This document shows positions 1 to 9,705 of a stretch of 64,000 nt of DNA, piece by piece. The position numbers were made by a program, and so were the translations under genes. The notes below the pieces were generated by a model that was given only the letters and a program-made list of their open reading frames with translations, ran no database searches and was not told the origin of the DNA. The number at the start of each line of letters is the position of its first letter. Position 1 is the first letter of the stretch. Origin of the DNA: Agarophyton chilense (Eukaryota; Rhodophyta; Florideophyceae; Gracilariales; Gracilariaceae). The stretch is taken from contig JARGXX010000080.1 of the NCBI GenBank assembly GCA_030374765.1, forward strand, positions 868,001-932,000, written 5' to 3'.

Positions 1-735
1 CACAAGGCAATGGGCGGAATGCGATGGAAAACTGTGACGTTTGGTGTTGCTCTAGTACTTCCGGGTATAGTGTTCTCCACGTTTTTCGTAATCAATTTGT
101 TCTTGTGGATGATGGGGTCATCTGGTGCTGCACCGTTCTTCACGATTTTCGTGCTTTTATTCTTGTGGCTCGGTGTTTCTGTTCCGTTGGCATTTGCCGG
201 TACGTACGCAGGATATCAACGAAAGGTTTACGACTTCCCCGTTCGTACAAATCAGATTCCCCGGCCAATTCCTGTTCAACCGCAGTATCTCAAGGCACCA
301 TACGTCCACTTGTTATCAGGAATTCTTCCCTTTGGTGTTGTCTGTATTGAGCTTCGAGTGATTCTCAACTCGGTCTATTTGGATGAGTTTTATCACTTTT
401 TCGGCTTTCTTATCGCAGTGTTCACGTTATTGGCAATCACGTGTGCAGAAGTTAGCGTGGTTGTGGTTTTCGTCAAGCTAAGTAATTCTGATTACGGCTG
501 GTGGTGGAACAGTTGGTTTGCATCGTCCACATCTGGAGCTTACGTTTTCCTGTACAGCGTGTATTATTTGCTGACTAGTCCGGGGGCTGATCCGAAGAAC
601 ATTGTTTCAAATTTCCTGTTCACAGCGTACGCGATCATTACTTCGCTCTGCTTCTCATTGCTGACGGGTACGATTGGTTTTATGTCATCGCTCGCATTTG
701 TACGCCGGATATACAGCGATTCGATAGATGATTAG
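1..735 (+). CDS. TM9SF/nonaspanin family protein, 3' part only
   Basis: This is the C-terminal part of an endomembrane nonaspanin (EMP70/TM9SF family), a nine-pass protein of Golgi and endosomes that helps sort membrane cargo. The frame is already open at base 1, so the 5' end lies outside the window, and the ATG at position 10 is internal. About 244 residues are visible with roughly six hydrophobic segments. They align along their length with the complete paralogue at 2135-4057: both share VPLxFxGxxAGY, a short DFPxRxNQI motif, a GILPFG segment and an ITCAExSVV segment. The protein ends in SIDD. The two genes are tandem paralogues on the same strand. Family assignment is firm; which TM9SF subtype this is cannot be said. 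Confidence 0.9.
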   Translation, partial: HKAMGGMRWKTVTFGVALVLPGIVFSTFFVINLFLWMMGSSGAAPFFTIFVLLFLWLGVSVPLAFAGTYAGYQRKVYDFPVRTNQIPRPIPVQPQYLKAPYVHLLSGILPFGVVCIELRVILNSVYLDEFYHFFGFLIAVFTLLAITCAEVSVVVVFVKLSNSDYGWWWNSWFASSTSGAYVFLYSVYYLLTSPGADPKNIVSNFLFTAYAIITSLCFSLLTGTIGFMSSLAFVRRIYSDSIDD

Positions 736-2134
736 TTAAAAGATGGAAGTCAATTCGAATACAAGACTTAATCAATTTGGTTTGGAGCTGGGTTGATCTG
801 TAGACCGATTTGAGCGGTGACGCATGCTCTGGATTGGTTAATTCGCATTCTGGTTTGACGAGGAACGGGAATGAGATTCCCAACGGTCTTTTAAGGGAAG
901 CAAGATCGTAGGAAGCATGAGAGTGACATCAATATGCCCAAAGTCATCAGACTAAATATCTGGCAGACAGTAAGGATGACGACGTCGTGGAAGTCATGGG
1001 CAGGGGAAGGAAACATAAGTGTTTCTATGGGATTTCATATCACGTTGCAGTGGTGGAATCAGAATAGTTCTGTTGTCTGTAGGGGGATTCGCCTCTAAGA
1101 TGGTAGAGAAAGGCCACGGATGGGTGTCTTGTGATAGAGAAAGGAAAGAACTGTTTTGAGTTGAGAGCTTTGAAGCGCTCATCTTGAAAACCACATTTGG
1201 TTTGTCTGTGGCATCACTGCGAGGCGGAACCACTAACTTTGGAAATAAGGGGCAACTTCAAGAAAGGGCGTTTTCAAGTACATAAATATGTCTCGCAAGG
1301 GCGACACCCTGTAGTGCAATGTCTTCATAATTATTTGAGCCTGATGTTTGTGATGCAAAGATTGGAAATACTCGCGATTGGTTTGGGTAAGGGCTGTTGC
1401 AGGTATAATCAAAAGCTGTTGTATGCGACGAATGGGGAATGGTTTGCGGATAGTTGTCACATACTGCTACCGGTTTCCCGTAGCCAAGGCGCGTATTTCC
1501 TGTCGCATCATAATCCTCGTAGGTTCTCTACTGCTTGGAGTTCCATTCAAGCGATATGAGCATCTCCCCGGGGTGACAGCTGGGATTCCAGACGAGAATT
1601 GATCCTCACTTCACCATGCAAGTCACATGGAAATGCACAAGGTGGAGAAGAGTGGTGAGAAAAATGAGGCTGTCAACGTGGTGAACGATAAGCGATTCCA
1701 CAAGGAGAATACGAAGATTGATTAACTTCAAACCATATCCCACGAGCAGGGCTAGTTTTGCTTCCGCGCCTGAAGTTTCTACGAAAGGTAGCTCGATGGA
1801 CACGAAGGATTGTCCTAGCTAGAGTTTGTCCTCGTCACGCTCCCAGAACCTCACGGCGATTTGTACAGTGTCACGCATGAAATTTGTATTAAATTGAGAC
1901 TTCTCTCGTTAGGCTGGAGTCAACTGAGATGGCCGCTCCGTGACACCAACAACTCCAAGCTCACCTTCTTTCGCATCAAACTTGCTAGTGTCGTTGCTGT
2001 TCGCTTTCCGTTCAGTTCAATCTACCTCACATACTAGACCTTCTTCCATCCATTTCCGAGGAGTGAGCGAAGTTCTTCCGTTCCCTGTGCCTCTTTCCTC
2101 CCTTTCCGTCTTGAATCTATTAACGTGCTTAGAA
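736..2134. other. Intergenic region between the two nonaspanin genes
   Basis: About 1.4 kb with only short frames, none with recognisable protein features. The frame of the downstream gene stays open up to a GTG at 1940, but the residues before its ATG look like untranslated sequence. The region should hold the terminator of the first gene and the promoter of the second. I see no clear TATA box or repeat. Confidence 0.5.
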
Positions 2135-4057
2135 ATGAAAAACGGAAGCGTCCTTCTGCTGGTTACAGTTTCTCTGTTCGCCGTGCTAAACCCATGTCTT
2201 TCGTTTTATCTACCAGGCATAGCCATGAAGGATTACAATATTGGTGATTCAGTCGAAGTCCTTGCGAATAAGCTCACATCCCCTACAAACACTCTTCCGT
2301 TTCCCTTCTATAGCATTCCAGTATGCAAACCAGCCGCACACGTTCGGTCTCGAGCCGTCAACGTCGGACAGATTCTTCTCGGAGAGCGAGCTCTTCCTAC
2401 TGCGTTTAATATCTCCATGATGAAAAACGCCAATTGTGTTCATATGTGTACAATGCAATTAAGCAAGGCCCGCAGTGGTCTCGTAAAGAATCTTGTAGCC
2501 AGAATTTCGGAGAACTACTCGGCGCGCTTATATACAGATAACATGCCGCTCATCTTTCGTTATTTGACGGTCACTGGACGATCTGCCTTTCGCTTCGGAT
2601 ACCCACTTGGATTCATCGATGGTGATAAGATATATATTCACAATCATCTTAAGCTTAAAATTCTTTATCACAAGCCTTCTCTCGATGCAGGAGAAGCTTT
2701 TGATGCTCTAACTGCCAGAGAGAAGTATCGAATTGTTGGTTTTGAGGTGCAACCTTTCTCGATGGCTCATAAGATGGGGAGTGGCGGTTCCGTGAAATCT
2801 TGTAGATCCGCTCAAGATGTCGTTAGAATGCAGGTCACTGCAGACTCTGCTATTCCTTTCACATATGACGTGGAGTTTGAGGAATCCGAGATAGCTTGGG
2901 CCACTAGATGGGATCCGATTCTGAACGCTGCTACAGAGATCAAAAAAGTGCAATGGTATTCCATTGCAAGCTCGTTGATGGTATCGTTATTTATGTCCGC
3001 CATAGTAGCAACTGTCATGTTTCGAACCGTGCTGAAGGATTTTGGACGATACAACGCTATCACGGAAGATGATGAAGATGTTGAACTGACTGGGTGGAAG
3101 AATATTCATGGGGATGTATTTCGCCCCCCCAACCACGCTACTCTTCTTTCTATTTGTGTGGGATCTGGAGCTCAAGTTTTCGTTATGGCTGCTTTAACTC
3201 TAACTTTTGCACTGGTTGGGTTTCTTTCACCGGCGAATAGAGGAGGGCTGCTTACGGCTTGTCTCATAATGTGGGTTCTCGTGTCTTCAGTATCTGGGTA
3301 TACCACTGCTAGAATCTACTCAGCGATAGACACTGGAGTTTCCCGCAGGCTGCTCACTTTCGGAACTGCACTTCTTTTCCCGGGTATAACCTTCGGGATT
3401 TTCTTCGCTCTCAATCTCGTAATGTGGGGAGTTGGCTCCTCCGGTAGTGTTCCGTTTACAACATTGTTGCTATTGCTGTTCATGTGGTTTGGTATCTCTG
3501 TACCGCTTGTATTCGTCGGTGCCTCTGCTGGCTACCGGCACAAGAAATTGGATTTCCCTACAAGAATTAACCAAATACGAAGACATATTCCTCCTCCTCC
3601 ACTCGGGTTGTCCCCATTCGTCTATTCCGCTTTGGTTGGAATCCTACCGTTTGGAACAGTTTTCATGCAATTGGTTTTCCTTTTAAACTCGGTCTCAGGC
3701 GACAGTGTCTATTACTTGTACGGGGCTATGGTAGCTGTTTTCATAATTCTCGTCATCACATGTGCCGAGTTGAGTGTTGTATCAACGTATTTATCACTTT
3801 CTGCGGAAGACTGGAAGAGTCATTGGCACACTTCATTCATAGGTTGTGCTTCGGCCGGTCTGTACGTTTTTCTGTACAGTTTGTATTTCGCCCAATCCCA
3901 ACCACATAGCAATCGTGTTCCGCTTGTGAGTCGAATCGTCTATATGTGTTGGAGCCTAGTAATGAGCGGAGCCTTTGCCCTCATGTGTGGCGCAATCGGA
4001 TTTCTCTCCTCGCTGTGGTTTATACGGAAGATATACGCATCTATTCGAATAGACTAA
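2135..4057 (+). CDS. TM9SF/nonaspanin family protein (EMP70)
   Basis: A complete 640-aa nonaspanin. These proteins sit in Golgi and endosomal membranes and act in protein sorting and membrane traffic. I start it at the ATG at 2135 because it gives a clean signal peptide (about residues 1-27) followed by the family hallmark FYLPGxAxKDYxxGDxVxVxxNKLTS. The open frame runs further up to a GTG, which is unlikely as a eukaryotic start. The lumenal domain covers about residues 28-285. A membrane segment near 290 leads into a large C-terminal block of about eight more hydrophobic segments. The tail ends in Arg-Ile-Asp, resembling the KxD/E Golgi-retention signal known for this family. The length is typical. 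It lies downstream of a second nonaspanin gene on the same strand, so this is a local tandem duplication with clear divergence. No intron is needed. Confidence 0.95.
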   Translation: MKNGSVLLLVTVSLFAVLNPCLSFYLPGIAMKDYNIGDSVEVLANKLTSPTNTLPFPFYSIPVCKPAAHVRSRAVNVGQILLGERALPTAFNISMMKNANCVHMCTMQLSKARSGLVKNLVARISENYSARLYTDNMPLIFRYLTVTGRSAFRFGYPLGFIDGDKIYIHNHLKLKILYHKPSLDAGEAFDALTAREKYRIVGFEVQPFSMAHKMGSGGSVKSCRSAQDVVRMQVTADSAIPFTYDVEFEESEIAWATRWDPILNAATEIKKVQWYSIASSLMVSLFMSAIVATVMFRTVLKDFGRYNAITEDDEDVELTGWKNIHGDVFRPPNHATLLSICVGSGAQVFVMAALTLTFALVGFLSPANRGGLLTACLIMWVLVSSVSGYTTARIYSAIDTGVSRRLLTFGTALLFPGITFGIFFALNLVMWGVGSSGSVPFTTLLLLLFMWFGISVPLVFVGASAGYRHKKLDFPTRINQIRRHIPPPPLGLSPFVYSALVGILPFGTVFMQLVFLLNSVSGDSVYYLYGAMVAVFIILVITCAELSVVSTYLSLSAEDWKSHWHTSFIGCASAGLYVFLYSLYFAQSQPHSNRVPLVSRIVYMCWSLVMSGAFALMCGAIGFLSSLWFIRKIYASIRID

Positions 4058-4360
4058 CTCCTTGACTTACTCCAGATCTACCACGACCAATGCATGTGGA
4101 GTGCCTTCCTTGCTTTGTTCAAAAATATGCTGCTTTGTAGTCCATAGACTATGTAGGAAATAACGTCGCCGAAGATCTAATCAGATGGGAAATTTTCAGT
4201 TTCAATTTCACGGGAGATCTATTCATGCAGAACGGAGACCCGAACCTACTTTCAATGATTAAAAGTCATTTTGTGCAAGATTCATGAAAACTCTCTTCCC
4301 CAACGTATGTACGACGAAATGCTCCGATAATCGAAACGTTGTGTCCGTTGCCCCTCCCAT
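4058..4360. other. Convergent 3' intergenic spacer
   Basis: About 300 bases between the 3' ends of the nonaspanin gene (plus) and the uroporphyrinogen-III synthase gene (minus). I see no gene or strong repeat. It presumably carries both polyadenylation regions. Confidence 0.5.
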
Positions 4361-5296
4361 TCAGGATGGTAACAGAAGGCCATTTTCGGAATGCTCTTCC
4401 ATGAACTTCTCTTCCATAGCGTTTATAACCCCTTGGTACGAGGATCGACCTTGCAACGTAGTCACGTTTTGAGCACCTAGAATATCAGTCATCGCGGCCG
4501 CTGTGTAAGAATCGTGAGCTATGAGCAACGTTCTATCGGTCTGCACTAAACTTAAAAACACGTCTTGCTCTGAGTCAGACAACAATGCCCGCAGTGCGTT
4601 AGCTTCGATTTGGCTCGAAAAAAGAAGAGCGTCAAAACTTCCATCAAGCAAAAGGCCCAATTCAATCTTCACTCTTCTTCTTGCAATCGGCATTGTGCTG
4701 TACGCTAGAACGCTAATGACGACCAATCCAGCACTCGTCAGTCGTTTCTTGAAGTCTGTAAAGATTGGCGATTCCAACGCAATGAACTTAGGAATAGGAT
4801 AGAGAACTCGGGCGCCGCGCAGGGCAACATCATTGGCAAGGTATTCGGCGAGGCCTGCTAAAGAAGGTTCTGGTGGAAGGATATCAGGGGTGACTCCCAA
4901 GAGGTCGCTCACTATGTTACCATTTGCACCAAACGTAGCGATACGTATCCCTGAAGCACGTAGCATTAAAACTACCTGGTCATCAAACTCACAAACAGTT
5001 TTCAGTTTCTGTGCAAAAGTCTTGATGGCAATTGGAGAAATAAAAATGACGATGTCATAGTCGCTGAGTCTCAAGATGGCGTCTTCCAAATCAAAAAGAT
5101 CTGAGTCTGGAAGGGATTTGTTCGAAATAAGCGGGGCGTGAATTGGGCGAGCGCTCTTCTCAATGAGCCGAGTACAAATACGTGCAGCGTATGCTTTCGG
5201 AGCAGCTACAAGCACTCGACGATCCTCCAGGGGGTTGAACGAAGCTCTGCAGCACGAATGAGAATAAGCGGATAAAACATTTGTGAAGGCCAACAT
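4361..5296 (-). CDS. hemD: Uroporphyrinogen-III synthase, plastid
   Basis: HemD closes and rearranges hydroxymethylbilane to uroporphyrinogen III, the common precursor of haem, chlorophyll and bilins. The product from the ATG at 5296 has 311 aa. A short leader (MLAFTNVLSAYSHSCCRA) could be a plastid transit peptide. The HemD fold follows: an opening RRVLVAAPKAYAARI strand, then SDYDIVIFISPIAIKTFAQKL, then GIRIATFGANG. The second half has the typical VLAYSTMP strand around the conserved tyrosine and FDALLFSSQIEANAL. A late RTLLIAHDSYTAAAM segment matches the family's terminal glycine/threonine loop. The frame stays open for another 205 codons upstream, so a longer N-terminus (ATG at 5614 or 5836) is possible. 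The extra sequence is cysteine-rich and has no recognisable domain. The gene is head to head with a thioredoxin-like gene. Confidence 0.8.
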   Translation of the reverse strand: MLAFTNVLSAYSHSCCRASFNPLEDRRVLVAAPKAYAARICTRLIEKSARPIHAPLISNKSLPDSDLFDLEDAILRLSDYDIVIFISPIAIKTFAQKLKTVCEFDDQVVLMLRASGIRIATFGANGNIVSDLLGVTPDILPPEPSLAGLAEYLANDVALRGARVLYPIPKFIALESPIFTDFKKRLTSAGLVVISVLAYSTMPIARRRVKIELGLLLDGSFDALLFSSQIEANALRALLSDSEQDVFLSLVQTDRTLLIAHDSYTAAAMTDILGAQNVTTLQGRSSYQGVINAMEEKFMEEHSENGLLLPS

Positions 5297-5913
5297 CAAT
5301 TTGAGGCGTCGTGGCGGGACGACGATTGCTTCGGGAAAACTACGTGCCGCAGGATTGGTCTCACCAACGGAAGAAAGAGACCGATAAAAAGCACTAGAGA
5401 GCCAGCAAAGAAGGGAAGTAAAGAGGGAGGAGCGACCGCTTTGACGTCCTGCAACGACGGCATATCGTTTTGTCGGCGGAACGAGTAGACGCGCACTGTG
5501 GAAAGACAAAACGAAGACCTGTCTAGCTAGCCAAAATACGGATTTAGGATGGCAGACACGGAAACAAGGCGGAAACGGTTTGCAGAACCTTTCGAGGTTT
5601 TGGTAGCAAAGCATGCCACCCGGCTTACACTGTGACCTCACGAATCGCGAGTCACGATCTGCTCTACTTCGTGTACACGTTTCAAACAGTTCAAAGTCTT
5701 CGCATACAACCGAAACGAAATAACCCACGAGATACAGAATGGCATGATCCCCTCCTAGTTGCGACGGAGTCACCGCCGTCTTCCGCTCAAGATACAACTT
5801 CCCTAACTCCTCCCTTTTCCTGACTACCCCGACCATCTCACTCAAAACGTCGCTGGATACCACAGCATCAAAAGCTCCAATTATCCTTTCTGAAAGTTCT
5901 CTACAGCTCAATT
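5297..5913. promoter_or_regulatory. Divergent promoter region, hemD / thioredoxin-like
   Basis: About 617 bases separate the chosen hemD start (minus) from the thioredoxin-like start (plus). The hemD frame happens to be open across nearly all of it, so part may be coding or 5' UTR. Shared regulation is an inference from the head-to-head layout. No defined promoter motif was recognised. Confidence 0.4.
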
Positions 5914-6468
5914 ATGTGGTGGTTATTCAATCGTACCAAAATAGCCCCAAGGAAAGAGAAGAGCCCGCTTCTCTACTTCTACGGGGTGGAGTGTACTCAT
6001 TGTGACCTCATGGAACCAATGATGAAACAACTTGAGGAGGAAACGGGAATGACATTACGCAAGTTTGAAGTATGGTACAACGATGATAATCTACGTTTAC
6101 TACAACGACTAGACAAGGATGGAGTGTGCAATGGGGTCCCTTTCTTCTATTCCAAAGTGAAGCGAGATTGGATATGCGGAGCCACAATTTACCCCAACTT
6201 CAAAGCATGGGCGCTTGGCAAGCCGCATGAAAGGTTTTTAAGTCCACCTACGGAAGACAGCGAGGTCATGGGACAGTTTAAAGGTTTCTTCGATCGCATT
6301 AAGAACACAGGCTTCCAGGCAATCCGCGAGCGTATGGAGGCCGGCAAGAGACTTGCCGGCGAGGACAACAAAAACAGTCAGTCAGGTGGAAAAGGTGCCT
6401 TCTCATTTTACGGTGGTGTTCTCATTCCAAAATCCGCGACAAACACATGTCCTCGCACGAGAAGATAA
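5914..6468 (+). CDS. Thioredoxin-fold protein with CTHC motif
   Basis: A 184-aa protein with a thioredoxin-like fold. Residues 18-33 read SPLLYFYGVECTHCDL: a beta strand followed by a Cys-Thr-His-Cys redox pair at the helix start, where thioredoxins have CGPC. A later GVPFFYS segment supplies the expected cis-proline region. The rest (helix NLRLLQRLDKDGV, strand DWICGATIYPNFKAWALG) fits a small disulphide or redox-active protein of the kind found in algae. The start at 5914 is an ATG with no in-frame ATG just upstream; a short hydrophobic MWWLF leads in. No obvious transit peptide is visible, so location is uncertain. The last 25 residues are low-complexity and may be a tail without function. 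Partners are unknown; it lies head to head with hemD. Confidence 0.75.
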   Translation: MWWLFNRTKIAPRKEKSPLLYFYGVECTHCDLMEPMMKQLEEETGMTLRKFEVWYNDDNLRLLQRLDKDGVCNGVPFFYSKVKRDWICGATIYPNFKAWALGKPHERFLSPPTEDSEVMGQFKGFFDRIKNTGFQAIRERMEAGKRLAGEDNKNSQSGGKGAFSFYGGVLIPKSATNTCPRTRR

Positions 6469-6691
6469 AAAATTCTTTGGCTACTGTGTTGTTTAGCTTA
6501 TCAATCTGGAGGTCTTAAGCGCGCGCAGAATTCTATGAAACGTAAAGCATATGAAATAGGCTCTCCATGTGCCTCTCCGAAAGTTTACGGGCAGAACCAT
6601 TACATGTAATAATTAAGTTTAAGTTGAACGTTACTTGTGACTAATAGTTCTGAGCAATCCTATTGTGCTGTGTCTTGATGAGCAAATCGAA

Positions 6692-9286
6692 TTACTCTTC
6701 AGCGTCGCGCATCGCTTCGTAGTCAAATGCGACAAACTTCAAGCCGCTTCCGTGTAGGTTGTAGAACTTATTCTGGAATTCGACCCAGTGCAGACGCAAG
6801 GCATGAAGAAAGGCACTCAACGACTCCATGAACATGAGAACACCGATCGTAAGACCAACCCACATAAAGAACCCAACAACCATCAAAATCGAGCTTCCGG
6901 ACTCAATGGACATGTACAACAACTTCTCCAAGAACACATCGGAAAGTTCTGCGTGTGCAAGTGACAGAGCCCACAAACGAAGGTAACTTGCAGTGTTGCT
7001 GACAGCGCCAAGCACAAACTCAATAGTATGAATCATTTGGTTGACAAAGAGATTAGCGAAATCGAACTCGTCATCGTCGTCGTCGTCATGGGCCTCCGCT
7101 TCAACTTCTGATTCGAGAGAAGCATCTATGGCACCAGAAGTGGAAGTCAATGACTCCCTGCCTTCACCTTCGTCTTGAAGAGGCCTGTATTCATTCTTTT
7201 TCTTTGCATTGTGTCTTGCTAAAAGAATCAATGGCTTCGGGAAAAGCATCCACGGGACAGCAACAAGAGCGGCTCCAAGGAGAACAAGCTGAACAGTGTT
7301 TTGTCCCGGGAAAAGTCTTCCAGCTTCTGGTAAATTACCGGGAGACATGAACATTCCAATAAGAACCGTCTTAAGATCAGGAGCAAGGCAGTTTGGATCA
7401 GCAATGCAAGCCGGAGAATCCCAATTGGTCGCCCATTTCAAGATGATCAGGAGTACAAGGTATCCAAATATGGCATTCATGAAGATCATCTGTGGTACGA
7501 AAACATGCCACACATCAACCGGATGCTTGAAGTGCTTGGCATTCAAATACGACATACAAATACCTAAAACCATCTGACAAACGCCTAATACGATAGAGAG
7601 CTTCATTTTGTAGGAATTGAAAAATAGCAAACCGTTCGCGCTACCTTTCCAAACCGGGTCGAAACCCATTGGGTACGGTTGAATCGGGGCTCGCACATCG
7701 CCCGGGATATTGCAGTTATCTATTCCACATGCCATTTCGGAAGCATCCGTGAACTTCCAACGTGAGCCAAACAGATCCAATGGAACGGCAAAGAACTCGT
7801 TATATATAAAACCAGTAAATATAGAAAATGCTCCCATGAGTAGAAGCATGTAACGACCATCATAGCAAGTCTGCATAAACTCACCAAGGTTTCTGCGAAC
7901 CATACGTTTCTCATTATAAATAACATAGGCTGCGAAGGCGAACATTAGGAAACCGTGACCAATGTCTCCAAACATTACGGCAAACAAAAATGGGAAAGTG
8001 ATGACTGCAAATGGCGCAGGGTTCACTTCCTTGTACTCTGCCACACCATAAGACTCCACTATGCCTTGGAACACAGAGGTAAATCGATTGATGCGGAAAT
8101 ATGTTGGTGGGATCTCCTTTGCGGTGGGACGCTCTTCCAAAATAGAAGGCACTTGCGCCTGAGATCTCTGACGCCCAGCGTTCAAAGACGTCCTCACATC
8201 CTCAAGAGCGTAAGTAGGAGCCCAAACTTCGGCGTAGTACAGCGCATTACTAGTGTCAAAGTTGAGCATATTAAGAGTGTGAAAGATAGCCTTTTCACGC
8301 CTCACCTTCTCATCCCAGAGCGGCAAGTCTTTTGCAATCTCGGAAAGAATAGTACGGCGTTGTTCGGTGGTGGTGGAAATTACAGTCTCAAGGTCCTGCA
8401 ACCTATCCAAACATTCCTGAAAAGTCTTGGCCTGCTCCTCGAATGACTCAGGGAAGTTGTACAGATTCGCCGAAAACGCACTGCAGATCTTTGATACCTT
8501 TGCCTTAACCTCCGTACCGGAGAAGAAGATCATGAAAGCGCACTTGATGACATTCTCTCCAGTAGCAGGATCAATGAGCGGCTCGGGAATCTCCGCGAAT
8601 CGCACAAAGCAGTTGCCGCGCGTAGCACGGAAAAGCACCAGTTCAAAACTAGGAACCTTGGACTTTTCAATTACACCCGCGAAGTAGGACAAGAGCGAGC
8701 CGGTACCCGCCGGGGCAAGTCCAGTGCGAACATTCGGAGTATCATCTTGAAGAGTGGGAGCAGCAATAGGAGAGTACAAATCATTTGCATCCATAGACGG
8801 GTGTAAAAGACCAAGCGTCCCATAGCTAGCCTGCTGCACTCGCGGTGCGGATCGGAAAAAGTCAGAACCCTTCTCTAGAACGTAACGGAGCTCTACCAAC
8901 TCGTTTCGCTGGACATTGAGTGTATCCCAATGGGCGTTCATTTGGAGAAGGCTTGCCTCATGCGTCGATAGAACGTCGTCCAGTTTGTCAAGACGCAACG
9001 AAAAGGCACGGCTCTCATAGATATCCTTTGGGATGCGCATGTCCGGAAGAGACAGATTAGGGTCATGTTCGATCTGCGAGACTAGAAAACGGATGCGGCG
9101 CTGCATATCATCGCATCGACGAACATCGGCGGAGAAAGAACCTTGGAAGGCGGACTGTTCTGGATTGAGATCCTTGAACTGGACGATGCCGAGCTTGCCA
9201 AGCTCGTCAACGGTGGCATGGGCAGCGGCGCGCTCAAAGTAGAGACGCAGCAGCGCCATATCCTCAGAGCGGAACAGGGCGCCCAT
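6692..9286 (-). CDS. VHA-a: V-type H+-ATPase subunit a (Vph1/Stv1 family)
   Basis: The large membrane subunit of the Vo sector, which provides the two half-channels for protons pumped into vacuoles and Golgi. It has 864 aa, as usual for the family. The N-terminus MGALFRSEDMALLRLYFERA is the classic start of subunit a and fixes the ATG at 9286. A cytosolic coiled-coil half (about residues 1-410) leads into FPFLFAVMFGDIGHG, the first membrane-domain signature. Near residue 770 the motif LRLWALSLAHAELSDVF contains the arginine needed for proton transfer. An acidic run (HDDDDDDEFDF) precedes it. A final helical hairpin and a short tail ending DAEE close the protein. Single exon. Upstream is a G-rich stretch and then the 3' end of TAF5 on the same strand, 419 bases away. 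Confidence 0.97.
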   Translation of the reverse strand: MGALFRSEDMALLRLYFERAAAHATVDELGKLGIVQFKDLNPEQSAFQGSFSADVRRCDDMQRRIRFLVSQIEHDPNLSLPDMRIPKDIYESRAFSLRLDKLDDVLSTHEASLLQMNAHWDTLNVQRNELVELRYVLEKGSDFFRSAPRVQQASYGTLGLLHPSMDANDLYSPIAAPTLQDDTPNVRTGLAPAGTGSLLSYFAGVIEKSKVPSFELVLFRATRGNCFVRFAEIPEPLIDPATGENVIKCAFMIFFSGTEVKAKVSKICSAFSANLYNFPESFEEQAKTFQECLDRLQDLETVISTTTEQRRTILSEIAKDLPLWDEKVRREKAIFHTLNMLNFDTSNALYYAEVWAPTYALEDVRTSLNAGRQRSQAQVPSILEERPTAKEIPPTYFRINRFTSVFQGIVESYGVAEYKEVNPAPFAVITFPFLFAVMFGDIGHGFLMFAFAAYVIYNEKRMVRRNLGEFMQTCYDGRYMLLLMGAFSIFTGFIYNEFFAVPLDLFGSRWKFTDASEMACGIDNCNIPGDVRAPIQPYPMGFDPVWKGSANGLLFFNSYKMKLSIVLGVCQMVLGICMSYLNAKHFKHPVDVWHVFVPQMIFMNAIFGYLVLLIILKWATNWDSPACIADPNCLAPDLKTVLIGMFMSPGNLPEAGRLFPGQNTVQLVLLGAALVAVPWMLFPKPLILLARHNAKKKNEYRPLQDEGEGRESLTSTSGAIDASLESEVEAEAHDDDDDDEFDFANLFVNQMIHTIEFVLGAVSNTASYLRLWALSLAHAELSDVFLEKLLYMSIESGSSILMVVGFFMWVGLTIGVLMFMESLSAFLHALRLHWVEFQNKFYNLHGSGLKFVAFDYEAMRDAEE

Positions 9287-9705
9287 GTTGAGGACAAGTT
9301 GAAGACGAAGCGCGTCGGAAGAAAGTTCTCGAGAGGAGAATGGAACGAGAGCGTCTCGCCGAAAGCGAGGCGACGGCGAAGACGGAGGCCGGCGACAGAG
9401 ATGGACAGTGCGGGGGGACGGGGGTTTGGTTAGTCTCGCGCAGCGATCGGTTACGGGCGGGGGGGGGGGTCAAAACGGACTAAGCACGGCTCGAGTGCGG
9501 CGCAGCGCAACGGGGCCGAAGGCGTGGGTGCGATGCTCGAGACGGGCTGGGCTGACGTTGGACACCTCAAACGCAAGCGCACGCACACCAAACGTGAAGC
9601 GCGTAGCGCAACCTGCCCATAGAACGCACCCGTTCAAGCGGAGTCTGGAGCGGTCCAACGCGGTCCAACGCGACAAGTGCCGTGCCCGGCCACGTGTCCA
9701 CGATG
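9287..9705. promoter_or_regulatory. V-ATPase promoter region with G-runs
   Basis: 419 bases between two minus-strand genes. It holds the promoter of the V-ATPase gene and the terminator of TAF5. The plus strand has runs of G at 9412-9417, 9420-9424, 9455-9457 and an 11-base run at 9459-9469, enough for a possible G-quadruplex. No TATA box was recognised. Confidence 0.45.

Noticed and set aside
1940-2134. Longer N-terminus of the second nonaspanin from a GTG
   Set aside because: GTG is not a likely eukaryotic start, and the ATG at 2135 gives a proper signal peptide followed by the family motif.
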